This document shows positions 25,609 to 34,301 of a stretch of 64,000 bases of DNA, one piece after another (the stretch's first letter is position 1; each line of letters starts with the position of its first letter). The stretch is from contig NZ_QMFA01000015.1 in assembly GCF_003285005.1 (NCBI RefSeq), positions 78,162-142,161 on the forward strand, in the 5' to 3' direction. A program made the translations under genes and the position numbers. The stretch is from Paenibacillus sp. YN15. Lineage in GTDB: Bacteria > Bacillota > Bacilli > Paenibacillales > NBRC-103111. The notes under the pieces were generated by a model. It saw only the letters and a list, made by a program, of their open reading frames with translations. It was not told the DNA's origin and did no database searches.

Positions 25609-26535
25609 ATGACTGATTTCCATGTGGCAAAAGGGTTGAGGATGTTCGAGGGCGTACCGGCCCAAACGGACTCGCTTCCGGCAAATCCGCCATCCAGACA
25701 AGCCGAATCGGCAGAGGGGCATATGTTGGACACCGAAGAGAAGTGTATCTCTTATTTGTTCGCAATGAAGTGGCCCAACGGATTTGTATGTCCTGTCTGC
25801 GGCCATAGCCGCGCTTACACCATTGCCACCCGCCGCATGCCTCTATATGAATGCGCCAACTGCCGCCGACAAACCTCCCTGACCACGGATACGGTGATGG
25901 AGGGCACCCGGACGCCTTTGGTCAAGTGGTTTACGGCCATTCGCCTCATGTCCCAAACAGACCAGGGAATCAGCGCCGTGGCTTTATCGCGAATACTTGA
26001 AGTCACATATAAAACCGCCTGGAGTATGCTTACCGGCATACGAACCGCTATGGCCCGGAATGAATTGGACGTTCCGCTTGAGGGGCCTGTGGCGGTCCAT
26101 CCGGCTGCATACGCCTGTCCTGTGTTTCATAATTCAGTGATTCCCCATGCCAGAGAAACCAAGATATTGGTTGGCGCGACTGTAGCGGAAAACGGCGAAC
26201 CGGAACGGGTCACTTTCCAGATGGTAAAGCGGGAGCATCTCTCCGAGGGGTATATCCTGCCTGTGGGGTTGAAGCACTTTAAGGAAACACGCTTAAGTCA
26301 GGATACGGAGCTGGATGAACGCCAGTTCAGGGGTTATACTTCGCCGCGCAACAAAAAAGCCATGCCCCTGTTCAAGAAGGCGCGTTATTGGCTGAACTCC
26401 ACCTTCCATGGCATCGGAAGAAAGTATCTGGAGAACTACCTTCTGGAATTTTGCTGCCGTGCCAATCTGGTACTGTCAGGCACCCCCTTGTTCCCGGCCA
26501 TCAGCCGGATTTGTGCCGGCCATTCCGCCGCGTAA
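25609..26535 (+). CDS. ISXO2/IS1595-type transposase relative, catalytically degenerate, SOS-controlled
   Basis: The 308-residue protein has an N-terminal zinc ribbon (C61-x2-C64, C82-x2-C85) inside the ISXO2-type region (EEKCISYLFAMKWPNGF), a helical segment typical of IS1595 transposases, and a C-terminal HGIGRKYLENYLLEFCCRAN matching the usual end of the DDE domain. Where the family has E-V-D-E with the first catalytic Asp, this protein has A-V-H-P (His164), and I find no clear second Asp, so transposition activity is unlikely. A LexA-controlled sigma-A promoter precedes it and no terminal inverted repeats were seen. ATG 25609 follows GGAGGGGTGGAGG. A domesticated DNA-binding role in the damage response is my inference. 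Confidence 0.72.
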   Translation: MTDFHVAKGLRMFEGVPAQTDSLPANPPSRQAESAEGHMLDTEEKCISYLFAMKWPNGFVCPVCGHSRAYTIATRRMPLYECANCRRQTSLTTDTVMEGTRTPLVKWFTAIRLMSQTDQGISAVALSRILEVTYKTAWSMLTGIRTAMARNELDVPLEGPVAVHPAAYACPVFHNSVIPHARETKILVGATVAENGEPERVTFQMVKREHLSEGYILPVGLKHFKETRLSQDTELDERQFRGYTSPRNKKAMPLFKKARYWLNSTFHGIGRKYLENYLLEFCCRANLVLSGTPLFPAISRICAGHSAA

Positions 26536-26749
26536 CAGGCTTTGTGCCAGCCCCGTTCTGCCGCAACAGGATTCATGTCGGCCGTTCTGCTGCATACAGG
26601 CTTTGTGCTAGCCGTTTCTGCTGCGAACAGCCTTCATGTCGGCCATTCTGCTGCATACAGGCTTTGTGCCAGCCGTTTCTGCGCGAACAGGATTCATGTC
26701 GACCATCCTGCTGCGTAACAGGATTTGTACCGGCTGTTTCACCGCATAA
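26502..26749. repeat. Eight imperfect 30-31 bp tandem repeats
   Basis: Units follow the pattern CAGGATTTGTGCCGGCC, then a TTCTGCTGCG-like end, with an alternating A/B character (TTTGTG versus TTCATG units), so a 61-bp higher-order period is visible. The first unit encodes the last residues and the stop of the transposase-like gene. Unit length is not a multiple of three, so the array is not a coding repeat. There are no spacers, so it is not CRISPR. Confidence 0.8.
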
Positions 26750-26926
26750 CAGGGTCGTGTGTGATGGTGTTTGCCGCTTTTACTGGTGAGCCCCTCATCA
26801 GGCGGACTTTGCTTTCCTCAAGCTTGGGATGATGGCTGCCTATGGCCCCTCTCCGGTATGAGGCTATTTGTGTTTATACGGGAGGAATACCTGATTCCAG
26901 TGGTTAATGTGGGACTGCGCTGGTGT
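26750..26926. other. Spacer between two repeat arrays
   Basis: No gene, promoter or hairpin can be supported here; short open frames read into the neighbouring repeats and lack ribosome sites. Confidence 0.5.
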
Positions 26927-27139
26927 GACTACGGTTCATTATGGAGCCGAGACTACTTGTGGGACTACGGTTCATTATGGAGCCGAGACTACTTGTGGGA
27001 CTACGGTTCATTATGGAACCGAGGCTAACTGCGGGAGTAAGGTTCATTATGGAGCTGAAGCTATTTGCGAGACTAAGTTCGTTGCGGGGCCGAGACTAAT
27101 TGCGGGTTTAGGGGCCAATGCGGGCTGAAGTTAATGTGG
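26927..27139. repeat. 36-bp tandem repeats decaying from left to right
   Basis: Units 26927-26962 and 26963-26998 are identical. The units at 26999-27034 and 27035-27070 differ from them at several positions, and those at 27071-27105 and 27106-27139 are strongly diverged with small deletions. The shared core is GGTTCATTATGGA. The period is a multiple of three and some frames stay open, but none has a ribosome site. Confidence 0.85.
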
Positions 27140-27472
27140 ATCTGAAGGAGATGTGGAACCGAGGCCAGTGGACCTAGGGCCGGAGCGGGGGCGTAAGCGC
27201 ATCATTGTGTTTCATTTCCTGAGGTAAGGGGATAGTGTGTATTTATATGGGCGGCCTGCAAAAGCGATACATAATGGTCCCCCCTCCCTGCTCTTTGGAG
27301 GCCATGCCGGAAAGGATGAGGCCATTTCTCAGCCAACGGCAAATTCTTAGACAGCATGTTTTTATCCGTACCTGAGGAGACGGGATAGTATAAAAACAGG
27401 GGGCGGAGGGAGGTACGCCGCGCTCCCGCCCCATTATCCCCCGTATAAGCCCGGAAGCGGCGCCCCGGACCT
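27140..27472. other. Intergenic region upstream of asnB
   Basis: No gene is supported. A related pair of segments, CCTGAGG followed by GGGATAGT, occurs near 27219 and again near 27373, about 155 bases apart, suggesting an old local duplication. Confidence 0.4.
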
Positions 27473-27501
27473 TTGGTGTATGCCTTCAACTGTGGTATAC
27501 T
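27473..27501 (+). promoter_or_regulatory. Putative asnB promoter with extended -10
   Basis: TTGGTG and TATACT are 17 bases apart, with TG one base before the -10, 65 bases upstream of the asnB start. Confidence 0.55.
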
Positions 27502-27566
27502 TATGTATCAATATGGATACCGGTCCTGCAAAAGAGACGGTAGAAAAGTTTGGAGTGGAAGCGTAC

Positions 27567-29441
27567 ATGTGCGGTATTGCCGGTATGATGCTGTTCGATG
27601 GTAGTGTTCCCGATATGAGCGTGCTGCGCCGGATGAGCGATTGTATAGTGCACCGTGGGCCGGATGATGTGGGATTCTGGACCGACCCGGGGATTGGACT
27701 GGCCTTCAGGCGCCTGTCCATTATCGATTTGAAGGAAGGCCATCAGCCGTTGGCCAATGAAGACGACTCTGTATGGATCACCTTTAACGGTGAAATTTAT
27801 AATTATAAAGTTTTGCGTGCCCAACTGGTGGCCCGGGGGCATATTTTCCGGACCAATACGGACACGGAAATTATTGTGCATCTTTATGAAGAGCATGGCG
27901 AGGAGTGCGTGAAGCTGCTCCGGGGCATGTTCACCTTTGCCATTTGGGACAGGAACCGGAAGCAGCTGTTTATTGCCCGCGACCATTTCGGCATTAAGCC
28001 CTTGTATTATCATATTTCCGGCGGGAAGTTTCTGTATGGCTCCGAGATCAAGAGCATTCTGGCCACCGGCGAGGTCCGCAGAAGCATCCGTCCGGAGAGC
28101 TTCCTGAATTACCTGACCTTCCAGTATGTGCCGGACCCGGACACCATGTTCGAGGGCATCTCCAAGCTGCCTCCGGCCACGACGATTACCGTAAAACCGG
28201 ACGGCACCTACCGTCTGAACAAATATTGGGACCCGATGTTTGAACCGGTCAAGCGAACGCTTGCGGAGGACATTGAGGAGCTTCGGGAGCGGTTGAAGGA
28301 CTCTGTGGTTCACCATATGGTCAGCGACGTGGAGCGGGGCTGCTTCCTGTCCAGCGGCATTGATTCCACCGCCATCGCCGCCCATATGCGCGCCATCGAG
28401 CCGATCCGTACCTTCTCCGTGGGCTTCGAAGGGAGCAACAACGAAACGGTGATCGCCCGGGAGACGGCAGCGGCTTTGGGGACGGAGCATTATTCCAAGG
28501 TGATTACGGAGAAGGAATTCTTCGATGCCATTCCTTCGGCAGTGTGGCATCAGGATGAGCCGGTAGCCGACCCTTCGGCTATCGCCCTGTATCATGTGGC
28601 CGAGCTGGCCAGCGAGCATGTGACCGTTGTGCTGTCCGGGGAAGGGGCGGACGAGCTGTTTGGGGGCTACCGGATTTACCGGGAGCCGCAAGCGCTGCGG
28701 GCCATGGAATGGATGCCTCTTGGCATGAAGCGTTCCCTGCACCGTTTGTTCGCCATGCTGCCGGCCGGAATGAAAGGCCGCAACTATCTGCTGCGGGGTA
28801 CCACACCTCTGGAGGAGCGGTTTTTGGGGAATGCCAAAATCTACTCCGAGGATATGAAAGGCGAAATCGTGCGCATGAACAACGAGCTTCTGCGCAGCTA
28901 CCGGAATCCGGTGCAGATTGCCGGTGATTATTATAAGAAGACGGCCCATCTGGACCCGGTTAGCCGGATGCAATACATTGATTTGAACCTGTGGATGCCT
29001 GGGGATATTCTCATGAAGGCGGATAAAATGACCATGGCCCACTCCCTGGAGCTGCGGGTTCCGTTCCTGGACAAGGAGCTCTTCGAGCTGGCCCGGCGCA
29101 TTCATGTGAGCCACCGCATTGCCGGCGGCACCACCAAGTATGTGTTCCGTAAAGCGATGGAGGGAATTATTCCCGACTTTATCCTGAACCGTCCCAAGCT
29201 CGGGTTTCCGGTGCCTCTGCGCGACTGGCTGAAGGGCCCCAACGCAGGCCGGATGCTGGAGGAGATCAAGGCCAGCGGCATCGATACGCTGGTGCATATG
29301 GGGGAAGTGGAGAAGCTGTTCAAGCTCCACCGGGACGGCGCCCAGGATTCAGCCAGACGGCTGTGGGTCATTTATATGTTTGCTCTGTGGCACGCCACTT
29401 ATATTCAGGAGCAGCCCAAGGCTTCTTTTGCCGCTGTGTAG
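27567..29441 (+). CDS. asnB: Glutamine-hydrolysing asparagine synthetase
   Basis: The 624-residue enzyme transfers the amide of glutamine to aspartate with ATP. After Met removal Cys2 (MCGIAG) is the glutaminase nucleophile, followed by RRLSIID, FNGEIYN and GMFTFAIWD of the class II amidotransferase domain. The C-terminal synthetase domain has the PP-loop SSGIDST (most relatives have SGGxDS), SGEGADELFGGY and RVPFLD. Length and layout fit Bacillus AsnB/AsnO. The start is fixed by Cys2, so in-frame sequence upstream of 27567 is not coding. A HAD phosphatase gene follows closely. Confidence 0.95.
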   Translation: MCGIAGMMLFDGSVPDMSVLRRMSDCIVHRGPDDVGFWTDPGIGLAFRRLSIIDLKEGHQPLANEDDSVWITFNGEIYNYKVLRAQLVARGHIFRTNTDTEIIVHLYEEHGEECVKLLRGMFTFAIWDRNRKQLFIARDHFGIKPLYYHISGGKFLYGSEIKSILATGEVRRSIRPESFLNYLTFQYVPDPDTMFEGISKLPPATTITVKPDGTYRLNKYWDPMFEPVKRTLAEDIEELRERLKDSVVHHMVSDVERGCFLSSGIDSTAIAAHMRAIEPIRTFSVGFEGSNNETVIARETAAALGTEHYSKVITEKEFFDAIPSAVWHQDEPVADPSAIALYHVAELASEHVTVVLSGEGADELFGGYRIYREPQALRAMEWMPLGMKRSLHRLFAMLPAGMKGRNYLLRGTTPLEERFLGNAKIYSEDMKGEIVRMNNELLRSYRNPVQIAGDYYKKTAHLDPVSRMQYIDLNLWMPGDILMKADKMTMAHSLELRVPFLDKELFELARRIHVSHRIAGGTTKYVFRKAMEGIIPDFILNRPKLGFPVPLRDWLKGPNAGRMLEEIKASGIDTLVHMGEVEKLFKLHRDGAQDSARRLWVIYMFALWHATYIQEQPKASFAAV

Positions 29442-29483
29442 CGGTAAGGGCAAGGGCAGACAGGCATGGAGAAAGGAGGCAGT

Positions 29484-30248
29484 ATGGGAACAAATCTCGG
29501 CTCATACCGGTTGATTGCACTGGATATGGACGGAACGCTGCTGAACGAAGCCAAGGAGATTTCCCAGGAAAACCGGAAATGGATTGGGGAAGCCCGGAAG
29601 GCCGGGGTAACGGTGATGCTTTCCACCGGACGGGGACGCCAGAGCACCATGAATTATGTGGAGGAGCTGGCGCTGAACAGCCCGTTGGTGCTGGTGAACG
29701 GCAGTGAAATCTGGGAATCCCCCGATACGCTGTTTAAGCGTACGGAAATGCCGCTGGATTGGGTAAGAGCCTTCCGGCAGATGGCGCTGGACTACGACGT
29801 ATGGTATTGGGCCTACACGGTGGAAGGGGTTCTGAACCGGGATAATTGGCCTGCCAAAGCGGAGACCGAAGAAGACATGACGTGGCTCAAGTTCGGCTTT
29901 TATACGGAGAACGGAAGGAAGCTGACCGCCATCCGAACCAGTCTGGAAGAGCGCGGCGATCTTTCCATTACCAACTCCCATCCCTGCAACATTGAGCTGA
30001 ATCCCCTTGGGGCAGACAAGGGAAGCGGGGTGCGCCAGGCGTGCAGTCTGTTAGGCCTGGATATGTCCCAGGTTATCGCCATGGGAGACAGCTACAATGA
30101 TCTGTCCATGATCCGGGAAGCGGGGCTTGGGGTTGCCATGGGCAACGCCCAGGAGGAGATCAAGGCCCAGGCGGACGTTGTGACCGCCACCAATGAAGAA
30201 GACGGCGTGGCAGAAATTATCCGCAAATACATCTTCCATCTGGAGTGA
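29484..30248 (+). CDS. Cof-type HAD phosphatase
   Basis: The 254-residue protein has HAD motif I LDMDGTLLN, motif II MLSTGR, a large C2B-type cap, and motif IV MGDSYNDLSMI followed by GVAMGNA, all typical of Cof/YwpJ sugar-phosphate or flavin-precursor phosphatases. A conserved Lys in the LGADKGSG segment completes the active site. ATG 29484 follows AAAGGAGG; ATG 29466 overlaps that site. The stop overlaps the ATG of the DUF456 gene by one base. Confidence 0.9.
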   Translation: MGTNLGSYRLIALDMDGTLLNEAKEISQENRKWIGEARKAGVTVMLSTGRGRQSTMNYVEELALNSPLVLVNGSEIWESPDTLFKRTEMPLDWVRAFRQMALDYDVWYWAYTVEGVLNRDNWPAKAETEEDMTWLKFGFYTENGRKLTAIRTSLEERGDLSITNSHPCNIELNPLGADKGSGVRQACSLLGLDMSQVIAMGDSYNDLSMIREAGLGVAMGNAQEEIKAQADVVTATNEEDGVAEIIRKYIFHLE

Positions 30249-30742
30249 TGCTTATGACCATGACAGTCATTGCGTGGATTCTGATTGTGGCGCTTTTTGC
30301 AGTGGGTCTGGCGGGCGCCATATTCCCTGTGCTTCCGGGAGTGCTGGCGATATATGCCGCGTTTTTCGTATACGGCTTTATGATCCGGTTCAGCGATTTC
30401 GGCTTCTGGTTCTGGCTGATCCAGACCACCATTGTGATAGTGGTATTTGTGGCGGATTATGCCATAAGCGCCTGGGGAGTGAAAAAATTCGGAGGCACCC
30501 GTGCATCTGTCATCGGCAGCACCATCGGCATTATCCTTGGCCCCTTCGTTATCCCTGCCTTTGGTCTTTTGCTGGGGCCTTTTCTCGGCGCCGCTATCGG
30601 GGAATTTATCGTCGTCAAGGATTGGAATGCGGCGTTTAAGGCCGGCATTGGCGCGCTTGTCGGGTTCTTCTCCAGCACCGCGGCCAAGATTGTACTGCAG
30701 CTTGTGATGATCATTGTCTTTATCATTGCGGTAATTTGGTAA
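30248..30742 (+). CDS. DUF456 membrane protein
   Basis: This 164-residue membrane protein has four or five helices with the DUF456 hallmarks: PVLPGVLAIYAAFF near the N-terminus, the KKFGGTRASVIGSTIG loop and GPFLGAAIGEF. Family function is unknown; a Gly-rich paired-helix layout is typical. ATG 30248 overlaps the stop of the HAD gene, indicating translational coupling. The flippase gene begins 18 bases after its stop. Confidence 0.85.
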   Translation: MLMTMTVIAWILIVALFAVGLAGAIFPVLPGVLAIYAAFFVYGFMIRFSDFGFWFWLIQTTIVIVVFVADYAISAWGVKKFGGTRASVIGSTIGIILGPFVIPAFGLLLGPFLGAAIGEFIVVKDWNAAFKAGIGALVGFFSSTAAKIVLQLVMIIVFIIAVIW

Positions 30743-30760
30743 GAAAGTGTGGAAACCAAC

Positions 30761-32419
30761 ATGTCGAAGGATTCACTTGTAAAAGGCACCCTGATTCTTG
30801 CTCTGGCTGCTCTGGTGGCCAGGGTTCTTGGGGTTGTCCAGCGGATTCCCCTGGTTTATCTCATTGGAGATACCGGAATGGCAACCTTCGGGATTGCCTT
30901 TAATATTTATACGCCCTTGTTGACCATTGCCACAGCGGGCATCCCCAGTGCATTAAGCAAGCTCGTCTCCGAAAAAATGGAGCTGGGCCAATACGCCGAG
31001 GCCGACCGCATTTATCAGGCGGCCGTACGGTTTGCGCTGGTGGCGGGTGTGGTCATGACCGCCCTTCTGATTGTTCTGGCTCCCTGGTATGCGGAGCATG
31101 TCTCCAAGGACCCGGATGCGGTTATGTCCATCCGGGCATTGGCGCCTGCGCTGCTCCTGTTCCCGCTGATCGCCATGATGCGGGGGTATTTTCAAGGCCG
31201 CCAGATGATGATGCCCAACGGCATGTCGCAAATTGTGGAGCAGATTGCCCGGCTTATCACCGGCGTTGGCTTGGCGTTCCTGCTTCTGGAGATTGGCTGG
31301 GGCCATGTATGGGCTGTTGCCGGCGCTTCCTTCGGCGGTGTGATGGGCAGCGTAGGCGCTGTCGCCGTCCTGATCTGGTACATGCTGAGACTCCGCAAGG
31401 CGGATGCCCGGGAGGGTATTATTGAGGCTGCCAAAGAAGGCCGTACCGCGGCGGAAGCCGTCAGCTATAAGCGGATCTACGCCAATATTTTCCGCGTATC
31501 TGTACCTATCGTTCTGTTTTCCATGACTGTGCCGCTGATTTACTTTATTGACTCGTCTACGGTGATTTCCCTGCTGGAAGGGCAGTTGGGCAACGGCTCC
31601 GCCAAGGAGCTGCTGGGGATTCTGACGGGACGGGCCCAGTCCCTGGCGGGCATCCCGATTATTCTGGCTATAGCGCTGAGCCAGTCCATAGTGCCCATTG
31701 TATCCTCGGCATATGCCCGCAAGGATATGGAGCAGGTCCGCCAGCAAGCGGCCAAGGCTCTGCAGCTGTCGGTCATTACCGGACTGCCGGTGGTGCTGGC
31801 CATTGCCATTGCCGCCCGCCCCATCAATACCATGCTGTTCCCCATGGACCAGTTCAAATATCTGCTCAACGAAAACGGCAACGGCATCATCGCGTTCCTA
31901 ACAGTTACGGCCTTGTTCCAGATTGTCATGCAGACCTCCGGTTCCATTCTCATGGGAATGGGCCACATGCGGCCGCTGGTGGTCAGTGTGTTCATCGGCC
32001 TTGCCTGTAAGCTGGCGGGCAGCTATCTCTTGGCGCCCTGGTTCGGGATTTACGGGATCATGTCCGCTACTGCCCTCTGCTTTATTGTGATGATGGTGCT
32101 GAATCTGTGGATTTTGCGCCGGAAAGTGAAATATGCCATTTATCCGTTGCGCAAATGGCTGGGCATTATCGCCACCACCTGCATTATCGTAGCCGTGTGT
32201 CTGCCTCTGGAATGGCTGACCCACCGGACCATCACCTGGTTCCCGGACAAGCTGGACGCGCTTCTCAGCGCCGCGGTTACCGGGGGTGTGGCTGTCCTGC
32301 TGTATCCGCTGCTGCTGATGGTAAGCCGGGTCTATACCCGCGAGAATGCGGATGATCTGCCTCCGGCTGTCCGCAAGCTACTGGGGAAGCTGGGCCGTCT
32401 CGCCGGGAAACGGGCGTAG
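30761..32419 (+). CDS. MOP-superfamily polysaccharide/lipid-linked oligosaccharide flippase (YtgP/SpoVB type)
   Basis: The 552-residue protein has about fourteen membrane segments and the family opening DSLVKGTLILALAALVARVLG, which is shared by SpoVB, YkvU and YtgP (MurJ-like) proteins. A loop with DSSTVISLL and TGRAQSLAGIPIILA matches the central region of this subfamily. Members flip lipid-linked sugars such as lipid II across the membrane. GTG 30749 would add four residues; neither start has a strong ribosome site. It is the last gene of a run from asnB onward. Lipid II or a spore-cortex precursor is the probable cargo, but this cannot be decided from sequence. Confidence 0.85.
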   Translation: MSKDSLVKGTLILALAALVARVLGVVQRIPLVYLIGDTGMATFGIAFNIYTPLLTIATAGIPSALSKLVSEKMELGQYAEADRIYQAAVRFALVAGVVMTALLIVLAPWYAEHVSKDPDAVMSIRALAPALLLFPLIAMMRGYFQGRQMMMPNGMSQIVEQIARLITGVGLAFLLLEIGWGHVWAVAGASFGGVMGSVGAVAVLIWYMLRLRKADAREGIIEAAKEGRTAAEAVSYKRIYANIFRVSVPIVLFSMTVPLIYFIDSSTVISLLEGQLGNGSAKELLGILTGRAQSLAGIPIILAIALSQSIVPIVSSAYARKDMEQVRQQAAKALQLSVITGLPVVLAIAIAARPINTMLFPMDQFKYLLNENGNGIIAFLTVTALFQIVMQTSGSILMGMGHMRPLVVSVFIGLACKLAGSYLLAPWFGIYGIMSATALCFIVMMVLNLWILRRKVKYAIYPLRKWLGIIATTCIIVAVCLPLEWLTHRTITWFPDKLDALLSAAVTGGVAVLLYPLLLMVSRVYTRENADDLPPAVRKLLGKLGRLAGKRA

Positions 32420-32474
32420 GGTTTTCGGTTCGCTTTAATGCCCGCTTTACCCGTGGTAAGATAAAGGAGAAGTG

Positions 32475-33944
32475 ATGAAATCATTCGTAAAGGAGCGATT
32501 TAAGTTGAAGCGTCGATTTGCGGCCCTGGGCTGTTCTATTGCCCTTATTTCCTCTCTTATGGCCGGCTGCGTGGCGGCAGGCGGTGTGGAACCGGACAAG
32601 GTATTGCAGAATGCCTTTGCGGTAGCGTCTTATGAGGGTTCCGGCTCCCTTTCGTTCCAGGTGACGGCAGGCGAAGCGGCAAAGGGGTATCCCGATGCGG
32701 CGAAGCTGAACAATGCTGTGGTGGAATTCACCCAGATGAAGCAGCAGGACAAGAACAACAGCTCCGTAACAGGTGTATTCAAAACAAGCTCCGGCAACAT
32801 TCCCTTTGAAGCTGTCCAAATCAACAAGGAATGGGTGATTCAGGCCGAAGGCGCGTCCAAGCCGCTGGTGCTTGAGAATGCCCACGCGCAAAAGGAGAGC
32901 GCAGCCGCTCCCGGCTTTGGCCTGGACTTGTCCTCTCTCAATGTGGAAAAGCTGCAGAACCATCTCGGCTCTATATTGAGCTACGCGCCAACGCTTGATT
33001 CGCTGACGGTGTCCGACGCCAACGCCACCATAAACGGCGAGGCGCTCAGCCTGAAGAAAATCCACGCGGAGCTCAAGGGCGGCGAGCTGACGGGGATCAT
33101 CCAGAAGACCTTGGCGAATATTCTGGCCGATCAGGAAAACGGCGATGCCTTGATCCGCTCCATCATCGGAGACCTGGGTTATGATGCCAGCAATGCCTTT
33201 ACGTTCGCTATGGTCAAGGAATCTCTGAGAAGTCTCGCTGAGGATGCTTCCGCTCTGGGTGTTATTTTTCCGGCGGAGGATTATCTGAACAACAACAATG
33301 TCCTGAAGCTGGATTTGTATGTGGATGGCGCTTCCCAAATCCGCCGTATCGGGTTTGAGCTGGGGCTGCAGGGCCTGCCCCAATTGGATAACGGGGTAAG
33401 CGGCGTGACCATCACCGGCTCCTTCGACAGATGGAACATCAATGGTGCCGTAACGGCTGACAAGCTGTCCGCAGAAGGGGCCATCAAGCTGTCCGAAGAC
33501 GGCGGCTTGGCCAAGTATCTGCTTGCGCTGGACAAAAGCTCCACCGCCTACAAGTTCCTCATGGAGGAGCTGAAGGTGAACCGCAAGCACATCCAGCTTC
33601 CTCCCGTCGGATCGGAGGTGCCCCAAACTGAAGTGCGTCCATATCTTCAAGGGGACTTCACCATGGTGCCGGCGCGTCTCGTGACCGAGCAGCTGGATGC
33701 CCAGGTGGAATGGAATCCCGACACGTATGAAGTGACGGTGACCGACATCTGGTCCGGCAAAAAAATCGTGTTCAAAATCGGCAGCACCACTGTGCTGGTG
33801 GATGGCGTGGAGCAAACTCTGGATGCCAGCGCCGTGCTGGGCGGAGACACTACCTATGTCCCTGTGCGGATCATCGCCGAAACCTTCGGGGCGGAAGTGC
33901 TCTGGAATCAGGACACCTACGTGGTGACCATCGTCCGCAACTAA
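32475..33944 (+). CDS. Lipoprotein with copper-amine-oxidase N-like (stalk) domain
   Basis: The 489-residue protein has a lipoprotein signal (basic start, hydrophobic core, LMAGC) and a large unrecognised middle region of about 350 residues. The last 110 residues form paired copper-amine-oxidase N-terminal-like repeats (DFTMVPARLVTEQL then VEWN, and TTYVPVRIIAETFG then VLWN), common in surface proteins of Paenibacillus. ATG 32475 has AAAGGAGA; TTG 32505 has an equally good AAAGGAG and would give a shorter, cleaner signal peptide. Function unknown; it should sit on the outer face of the membrane. Confidence 0.82.
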   Translation: MKSFVKERFKLKRRFAALGCSIALISSLMAGCVAAGGVEPDKVLQNAFAVASYEGSGSLSFQVTAGEAAKGYPDAAKLNNAVVEFTQMKQQDKNNSSVTGVFKTSSGNIPFEAVQINKEWVIQAEGASKPLVLENAHAQKESAAAPGFGLDLSSLNVEKLQNHLGSILSYAPTLDSLTVSDANATINGEALSLKKIHAELKGGELTGIIQKTLANILADQENGDALIRSIIGDLGYDASNAFTFAMVKESLRSLAEDASALGVIFPAEDYLNNNNVLKLDLYVDGASQIRRIGFELGLQGLPQLDNGVSGVTITGSFDRWNINGAVTADKLSAEGAIKLSEDGGLAKYLLALDKSSTAYKFLMEELKVNRKHIQLPPVGSEVPQTEVRPYLQGDFTMVPARLVTEQLDAQVEWNPDTYEVTVTDIWSGKKIVFKIGSTTVLVDGVEQTLDASAVLGGDTTYVPVRIIAETFGAEVLWNQDTYVVTIVRN

Positions 33945-33973
33945 CTTTGGAGAAGAAGCCCCATCTATGCGTT

Positions 33974-34025
33974 AAAGCCGGCGCACCTGCCCTTTCTAAA
34001 AAGGACGGATGCGCCGGCTTTTTGT
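33974..34025. terminator. Terminator after the stalk-domain lipoprotein
   Basis: AAGCCGGCGCA pairs with TGCGCCGGCTT across a long loop, followed by TTT. It can act in both directions for the convergent genes. Confidence 0.75.
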
Positions 34026-34097
34026 TACGAAAATGCTGCATACGGCTCATTTTCATTCGCGGGATGATTGTGTGCTGCGCGGCACTTCTTCGGCGGC

Positions 34098-34283
34098 TCA
34101 GTTGTCGCCGCTTTCCTCCGGAGCAGGAGGCTGGCCGGGGAGACGCCCGGCCTTGCGCAGCGCTTCACGCAGCACATACTCCAGGTGTCCGTTTACGCTC
34201 CGGAACTCGTCGGCGGCCCAACGCTCCAGCGCTTCATACAGCTTCGGATCAATACGCAGGGGGAAGCTTTTTTTCGGTGCCAT
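34098..34283 (-). CDS. Arc-like ribbon-helix-helix protein
   Basis: The 61-residue protein begins with a basic beta strand (KKSFPLRIDPKLYEAL) followed by two helices (ERWAADEFRSVNGHLEYVLREALRKAG), the pattern of Arc/MetJ-type ribbon-helix-helix DNA-binding proteins. The Pro-rich tail is probably disordered. The start has no convincing ribosome site, but the gene lies only 18 bases after the SPFH stop on the same strand, so it is likely translated by coupling. The target DNA is unknown. Confidence 0.8.
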   Translation of the reverse strand: MAPKKSFPLRIDPKLYEALERWAADEFRSVNGHLEYVLREALRKAGRLPGQPPAPEESGDN

Positions 34284-34301
34284 GGCAGGGCCGTTGTCCG
34301 C

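Noticed and set aside
25609..26535. An intact insertion sequence
   Set aside because: No terminal inverted repeats or target duplications were found on either side, and the catalytic Asp is replaced.
26388..26789. A Cys-rich 133-codon repeat protein across the 31-bp array
   Set aside because: The repeat period is not a multiple of three, the frame begins inside the transposase-like gene and there is no ribosome site.
26771..27128. Short repeat proteins (12-residue units) across the 36-bp array
   Set aside because: Frames stay open because the period is 36, but no ribosome site or start context exists and the units decay without regard to codon position.
26502..27139. CRISPR array
   Set aside because: The repeats are directly adjacent and imperfect, there are no unique spacers and no cas genes are present.
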